From assembly GCA_029718625.1 (NCBI GenBank), contig CM056387.1, positions 36,114,931 through 36,178,930 of the forward strand: a stretch of 64,000 nt of DNA, written 5' to 3'. Below are positions 62,301 to 64,000 of the stretch, piece by piece. Source of the DNA: Synaphobranchus kaupii (taxonomy: Eukaryota > Chordata > Actinopteri > Anguilliformes > Synaphobranchidae). The notes beneath the pieces are model-generated. The model had not been told where the DNA came from. It saw only the letters and a list, made by a program, of their open reading frames with translations, and ran no database searches. Each line of letters starts with the position of its first letter. Position 1 is the first letter of the stretch. Both the position numbers and the translations under genes were made by a program.

Positions 62301-63846
62301 CAGGCTGGCTCATTATAGCCCTTTCCCATTGTAGAGCTGGAACCAGACTGGCTCATTATACCTCTTTCCCACTGTACAGCTGGAACCAGGCTGGCTCATT
62401 ATACCCCTTTCCCATTGTAGAGCTGGAACCAGACTGGCTCATTATACCCCTTTCCCACTGTAGAGCTGGAACCAGACTGGCTCATTATACCCCTTTCCCA
62501 CTGTAGAGCTGGAACCAGGCTGGCTCATTATACCCCTTTACCTCTGTAGAGCTGGAACCAGACTGGCTCATCATAGCCCTTTACCTCTGTAGAGCTGTAA
62601 CCAGACTGGCTCATCATAGCCCTTTCCCTCTGTAGAGCTGGAACCAGACTGGCTCATTGACAAACCTCAAACATTTGCTAAGGCTCTCTTTTTGTACTTT
62701 TCACCTACACTTAATACCATTCCACTAGAGGTCCTACTGTCAAAGATGATTCAACTACAGGTCAGACCGTATCTGATTCAGTGGCATCATTCATTTCTCA
62801 CAAATAGAGTACAGGTGCTCAAGGTCAACCTAACATGCTCAACCCGCATCATCACCAACTCTGGGGCGCTGTGTGAGTTTGCCCCTGTGCTTTACACTTT
62901 GTACAGATGATTGCACAACCAACATTTCAAACACACTCATAATAAAGTTCTCCGATGACACTACGTTACTGTTCCTGCTGGAAACTAAAGATGATCCCAT
63001 TCTTCATCAGCACAGTGTTGACGGGTCACCCAGGTCATTCTCTTATTATTCATTCCAAGAAAACCAAGGGAATAATTTTCGGTATTCCGTTTGAATCTTA
63101 TCCTCCCCGAGGCACAATCCATAATATGCAGTTCAAACAAGTTACTTCTTATGAATATCTAGGAATATATGTGGATGCTACCTTGCGTTGGAGTATTGGA
63201 GTATGCACATAGATTAGCAAAGCACTTTCTCAGAAGGCTAAGGTCATTTGGGGCAAAGAGCCAGATTTTGTTTTTATTTTTTCCATCCATAATACAGAAT
63301 GGCGTGCAATATGGGATCACCGTTTGGTAGAACAGTCTTTCTGTACAACTTAAAAGTTAGGTTGTCTCAGATGGTTACGTATATGCTCAATGATTGTAGG
63401 TCAAACACTTGAGGCAATATTTCAAGCTGCATACACAAAAAGAATGTTAAGTCGAGCTGGTGGCATTTCATGACCCTTCCCATGTTTAATTTGGAGAATA
63501 TCAGCTTATGCCGTCAAACAGATGGTTCAAAGTCCCATAGGTTCAACTGAACCAGCTGCAGAACTCTCACTCCTCAGTCTATCAAGCTGCTACATAAAAA
63601 GGATGAGCTCAGGACAAGCTATGTGCAAGTGCAACTGGTTGAATCATGGGGGGGGGTGGGGGGGGGGCTCACTTGGTGGGGTTGTAGACGTCAATGTCCT
63701 CCAGCAGCTGGGAGCTGAAGGTGGCGTTGGGGTGGTTGCTCGCCAGAACCTTCAGCACCTTGCCGTCTTCGGACCCCAGGAACAGAACCGTGTGGTTCCT
63801 GTATGGCCCGGCGGAGGTATCCACGGCAATTTGGGTCAGCTTGTAC
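40363..63846 (-). CDS. sema6c: Class 6 semaphorin, SEMA6C-like; partial gene (last six coding exons)
   Basis: Six exons (63673-63846, 61852-61989, 60415-60492, 54160-54218, 53366-53416, 40363-41798) join with GT-AG boundaries and matching phases (2,2,2,1,1) into one frame of 644 codons plus stop; the first base completes a codon from an exon beyond the window. The product is a type I membrane guidance receptor/ligand that in other vertebrates acts in axon guidance through plexin-A receptors. Order: end of sema domain, PSI domain, short stalk, membrane segment, long cytoplasmic tail. I assign SEMA6C rather than 6A, 6B or 6D because of the AYGVRR stalk, GKDTETPLP, SLRSLAKL, LPTPDSTPELP and a WERNQNCNN motif in the tail, and the aromatic GKYNY end. 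These are from memory of the human paralogues. SEMA6D is the next best match. The N-terminal several hundred residues lie outside the window. Confidence 0.9.
41341..41436 (-). repeat. sema6c: Histidine-rich coding repeat in the sema6c tail
   Basis: The plus strand here is a GTG/GTGATG-type trinucleotide mixture; in the sema6c frame it encodes runs of His interrupted by Gly-Asp and Leu (for example SHHHHHLLHHHGDHHHHHHH). Codon triplets vary between CAC and CAT, so it is not a pure microsatellite, but it probably arose by slippage. It lies between the GKELPHGG and ELSGLPTP motifs, a spacer in the family. Confidence 0.9.
42180..42400 (-). mobile_element. tRNA-derived SINE in the last sema6c intron
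   Basis: Plus-strand landmarks are AGCGAACGCTCTCATCCAAA, GCACTTTGCTCAAGGGGCCC, GGGAATCGAACCTGCGATCT (box B on the minus strand) and GGTTACAAGCCCAGTTCCCT. The internal CAGCTGGATATATAC part is missing, so this is a deleted copy. It is in the same orientation as sema6c. Confidence 0.75.
42975..43093. repeat. Inverted repeat (29-bp arms, about 60-bp loop)
   Basis: AAACCAGAGAGCTGCTCCAC then CAATCACAC at 42975-43003 pairs with GTGATTGGTGGAGGGCTCCT then CTCTGGTTT at 43065-43093 with few mismatches. It could be a small MITE or a chance hairpin-forming duplicate. No target duplication is obvious. Confidence 0.7.
46763..47239. repeat. Polypurine GA tract of about 480 bp
   Basis: The plus strand is almost entirely A and G (GAGAGG, GAAAGA, GGAGGA words), with rare TG and C interruptions and two copies of GAGAGAGACTGGGCGAAGGA. 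Such mirror-rich polypurine tracts can form triplex (H-DNA). Open frames on the minus strand across it are Ser/Leu/Pro low-complexity artefacts. Confidence 0.9.
47956..48138. mobile_element. MITE with about 65-bp inverted arms
   Basis: The left arm reads TTCCACAAAGCAGGATTATT then ACTGAGTTAGCTGGATAACT and ACTCAGTG-type sequence up to AAAACCCGG. The right arm is its inverse, from CCGGGTTTTACTCAGTGCAG to CAGTAATCCTGCTTTG. The outer ends are a G-run and a C-run. I recognise the fold-back 'AAAGCAGGATTA' plan as a common fish MITE. Loop about 45 bp; arms highly similar. Confidence 0.85.
49770..49825 (-). mobile_element. Short SINE fragment
   Basis: CAACAGTGCCCCACCTGGTA, ATCAAACCTGCAAGCTCAAG and CAGCCTAGTTCCCTGACG match the tRNA-like head (reverse orientation) of the SINE family seen at 6487-6735. 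Confidence 0.55.
52330..52620. repeat. Degenerate pentanucleotide array grown from a SINE tail
   Basis: The array of AATGTAACAT/AACGTAACGC-type words (TAAYG pentamers, about 260 bp) starts directly after ATTTGGACGACAGGCTCCTG then TTGAGTGAATGTAATG. The latter aligns with the SINE 3' end seen at 13100-13150 (TTTGGATAAAAGCGTCTGCT, then AAATGAATGTAATG). The array therefore seems to be an expanded and diverged SINE tail. Long minus-strand frames across it are artefacts. Confidence 0.8.
53366..53416 (-). CDS. sema6c: sema6c stalk exon (51 nt)
   Basis: The acceptor TTCGCAG precedes 53416 and the donor GTAAAT follows 53366. Joined to its neighbours (phase 1 on both sides) it encodes DVLATTRKQNTAADSAY and completes the preceding His-Asp and following Tyr-Gly junctions, giving CHDVLATTRKQNTAADSAYG. 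This is the extracellular stalk between the PSI domain and the membrane. The AYG-VRR junction with the next exon is a SEMA6C-like feature. Confidence 0.85.
53738..54003. repeat. 48-bp minisatellite, about 5.5 copies, between two sema6c exons
   Basis: The unit GGTAGCTGGATAAGGGCCCC followed by CGTATCTACTGCAAGTCAGG and TACTCTAT is repeated; the first two copies are more diverged. At 48 bp (a multiple of three) both strands show 16-residue repeating frames. It lies in the 743-bp intron between the exons at 53366-53416 and 54160-54218, so it makes up about a third of that intron. Confidence 0.95.
54160..54218 (-). CDS. sema6c: sema6c exon after the PSI domain (59 nt)
   Basis: The acceptor CTCTTCCTCCTCAG precedes 54218 and the donor GTGAGC follows 54160. 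It encodes AGFEQAIESSQTEDPESCH in phase 2 (in) and phase 1 (out). Class 6 semaphorins carry a G(F/Y)EQD-type segment at this point; here EQA replaces EQD. The exon is preceded on the minus strand by a strong CCT-rich pyrimidine tract. Confidence 0.9.
54891..55013. repeat. 10-bp tandem repeat (CTGTGTCTCT), about 12 copies
   Basis: The array reads GTCTGTCTGTGT and then near-perfect CTGTGTCTCT units. Antisense frames (RDTERHRET repeats) are artefacts. Confidence 0.95.
55421..55491. repeat. 12-bp GC-rich repeat (GGGCGGGTGAAC), about 6 copies
   Basis: Units of GGGCGGGTGAAC are repeated with small length changes. Each unit holds a GC-box-like GGGCGG, so the array could bind Sp-type factors and, with its G-triplets, could form G-quadruplexes. 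Confidence 0.92.
55947..56249. repeat. 53-bp minisatellite, 5.7 copies
   Basis: The unit CTGATTGGCTATGGCCTTTC followed by TTTCTTTAAAACTCTGATGC and TAACACAGCACAT is repeated almost identically. Each unit carries ATTGGCT, an inverted CCAAT box, at a fixed 53-bp spacing. Confidence 0.97.
57182..57939. repeat. 19-bp minisatellite, 40 copies
   Basis: The unit GGTGCCCATACAGACGGTC is repeated about 40 times over 758 bp. Variants CCATCCACAC, CCATACACAC, CCATACATAC and TCCAT alternate in an ordered-looking pattern. Each unit carries CpGs. None of the six frames contains stops over most of the array, so it produces predicted proteins of about 250 residues on both strands with a 19-residue period; these are artefacts. 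Confidence 0.97.
58079..58120 (-). CDS. sema6c: Candidate 42-nt cassette exon of sema6c
   Basis: On the minus strand ATGCTCATTGCAG is followed by 42 open bases and a strong donor GTAAGT. The length is 14 codons and the phase is 2 on both sides, exactly matching the junction between the PSI exon and the AGFEQ exon. Inclusion would change Lys to Asn and add FSMLYHTQRQPLGM. Exclusion keeps the frame. A CA repeat of over 110 bp (58135-58253) lies 14 nt upstream of the acceptor on the transcript strand; CA repeats are known hnRNP L targets in splicing. The pyrimidine tract itself is weak. Class 6 semaphorins (SEMA6D at least) are known to vary by splicing between PSI domain and membrane. This could be chance. 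Confidence 0.4.
58135..58253. repeat. GT/CA dinucleotide microsatellite, about 55 units
   Basis: An almost pure GT run of about 75 bp continues through CTGTGTCTGT interruptions to GCGCGTGCGTGTGTG. On the sema6c transcript it is a CA repeat immediately upstream of the candidate cassette exon. Confidence 0.97.
58261..58610. repeat. ACTC tetranucleotide repeat
   Basis: The core at about 58424-58565 is a pure ACTC array of about 35 units, flanked on both sides by degenerate ACTCACTCATAGACTG-type sequence. Confidence 0.97.
58955..59465. repeat. Polypurine GA tract with embedded 30-40-bp units
   Basis: The plus strand is a GA-rich tract. In 58975-59105 a unit of AGACAGGGAGAGGAAGAGGA plus AGGAGAGAGAG is repeated about four times. 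A short unique interruption (about 59287-59325) separates a second GAGAGA/GGGCGAGAG block. Frames across it are low-complexity artefacts. Confidence 0.92.
60415..60492 (-). CDS. sema6c: sema6c PSI-domain exon (78 nt)
   Basis: The acceptor CCCCCACAG precedes 60492 and the donor GTAAGT follows 60415. With the preceding exon it completes ACKTSCLSSRDPYCIW, the PSI (plexin-semaphorin-integrin) cysteine pattern, and continues KTGSCATTAPGF. The usual semaphorin form is DPYCGW; here Ile stands at the Gly position. Phase is 2 on both sides. Confidence 0.93.
60493..61851 (-). other. sema6c intron with degenerate GGGTGTGG-type repeat
   Basis: The intron has no recognisable exon. At 61550-61845 short words such as ATGGGTGTGG and TGGTTATGGG recur irregularly (CACCC-type on the other strand), forming a degenerate minisatellite that ends at the splice donor of the next exon upstream. 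A G-run of over 20 lies at about 61241-61263. Confidence 0.7.
61852..61989 (-). CDS. sema6c: sema6c exon: end of sema domain (138 nt)
   Basis: The acceptor TTTCTTCCAG precedes 61989 and the donor GTGAGT follows 61852. The first base completes Lys; the exon then encodes CNVHGEDKRILGMELD, KENHALFVAFSSCVIRVPL and SRCVDYGACK. This is the highly conserved last blade of the class 6 sema domain propeller leading into the first PSI cysteines. Phase is 2 on both sides. Confidence 0.95.
62060..62659. repeat. 43-bp minisatellite, about 14 copies, in a sema6c intron
   Basis: The unit CTGGAACCAGACTGGCTCAT followed by TATACCCCTTTCCCACTGTA and GAG is repeated about 14 times with point variants (ACTAT, CATTG, CTCTG; CAGGC/CAGAC). 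It starts 70 bp upstream (intronic side) of the exon ending at 61989 and stops at the LINE remnant beginning near 62660. Confidence 0.96.
62660..63605 (+). mobile_element. Decayed non-LTR retrotransposon reverse transcriptase (CR1/L2-like)
   Basis: The plus strand encodes, with frameshifts, RT-like blocks in order: NTIPLEVLLSKM, LIQWHHSFLTNRVQ, RIITNSGALCEFAPVLYTLY, CTTNISNTLIIKFSDDTTLL (the DD catalytic box in the form FSDDT), HSKKTKGIIFGIPFES, then TSYEYLGIYVDATLRW and degenerate LRSFGAKSQ-type and LSLLSLSSCYIKRM sequence. Only the palm-to-thumb part and the C-terminal end remain, interrupted by stops. It is inserted antisense in a sema6c intron. Clade is from motif memory. Confidence 0.82.
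63673..63846 (-). CDS. sema6c: sema6c exon: sema domain (174 nt), first exon in the window
   Basis: The acceptor CACCCCAG precedes 63846 and the donor GTGAGC follows 63673. One base completes a codon from an upstream exon outside the window. It encodes YKLTQIAVDTSAGPYRNHTV, LFLGSEDGKVLKVL, ASNHPNATFSSQLLEDIDVY and NPT, with two N-glycosylation sequons (NHT, NAT). The IAVDTSAGPY and FLGSEDG motifs are typical of the class 6 sema domain. Phase 2 at its 3' end gives the Lys-Cys junction with the next exon. A G-run lies just past the donor (63660-63667). Confidence 0.95.
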
Positions 63847-64000
63847 CTGGGGTGGGGGTGGTGGGGGACACCACAGTCAGGCATTACTTTACATTACCTG
63901 CATTTGGCAGTGCAAGCCGAGGGCATAAATCAGGGCTAAGAACAACAGTAACCCTAAGAGGCAGGATGTAAATAAAGCTTCAGCCACAGTCTTCGCCAAA
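63847..64000 (-). other. sema6c intron to the window edge, with SINE fragment
   Basis: After a CACC-rich stretch by the acceptor, 63885-63925 (TACTTTACATTACCTGCATT then TGGCAGTGCAAGCC) looks like the reversed 3' tail of the tRNA-derived SINE family. The upstream sema6c exons lie beyond base 64000. Confidence 0.5.

Overview
The window looks like nuclear DNA of a ray-finned (teleost-type) fish. The coding parts are short exons with GT-AG splice sites. The rest is dominated by fish-type interspersed repeats (tRNA-derived SINEs, MITEs with long inverted repeats, a Tc1-like remnant, L1-like and CR1/L2-like LINE fragments), CA/GT and GA/CT microsatellites, many minisatellites, and an unusually high number of long poly-G/poly-C runs. 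No bacterial-type operons, CRISPR arrays, rRNA or functional tRNA genes were seen.

Only two protein-coding genes can be supported, both on the minus strand. At 4067-4422 lies a single-coding-exon cortexin gene (79 aa, one membrane segment, conserved juxtamembrane motif), with a short 5'UTR and a splice acceptor in front of it. From 63846 down to 40363 lies the 3' two thirds of a class 6 transmembrane semaphorin, best matched by SEMA6C. Six exons join in frame (644 codons plus stop) and encode the end of the sema domain, the PSI domain, the stalk, the membrane segment and a long cytoplasmic tail ending in GKYNY. The N-terminal part of the sema domain lies beyond base 64000. A seventh, 42-nt candidate cassette exon (58079-58120) fits the reading frame between the PSI and stalk exons. 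A 3'UTR probably extends from 40362 towards about 37100.

Layout: 1-2500 minisatellite and unassigned sequence; 2300-4422 cortexin gene; 5840-7060 L1-like LINE remnant carrying a nested SINE; 7069-7910 and 10771-11639 large minisatellites; 12600-37100 gene-free, repeat-rich spacer; 37100-40362 probable sema6c 3'UTR; 40363-63846 sema6c exons in repeat-filled introns; 63847-64000 intron.

The most interesting point is the linkage. As I recall the human map, SEMA6A, SEMA6B and SEMA6D each have a cortexin on the same chromosome arm (CTXN3, CTXN1, CTXN2), but no canonical cortexin is known next to SEMA6C. The cortexin here is downstream of sema6c in the same orientation with no recognisable gene between them. 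It may be the fourth member of an ancient SEMA6-CTXN pair set. Both products are neuronal single-pass membrane proteins; nothing in the sequence shows that they work together.
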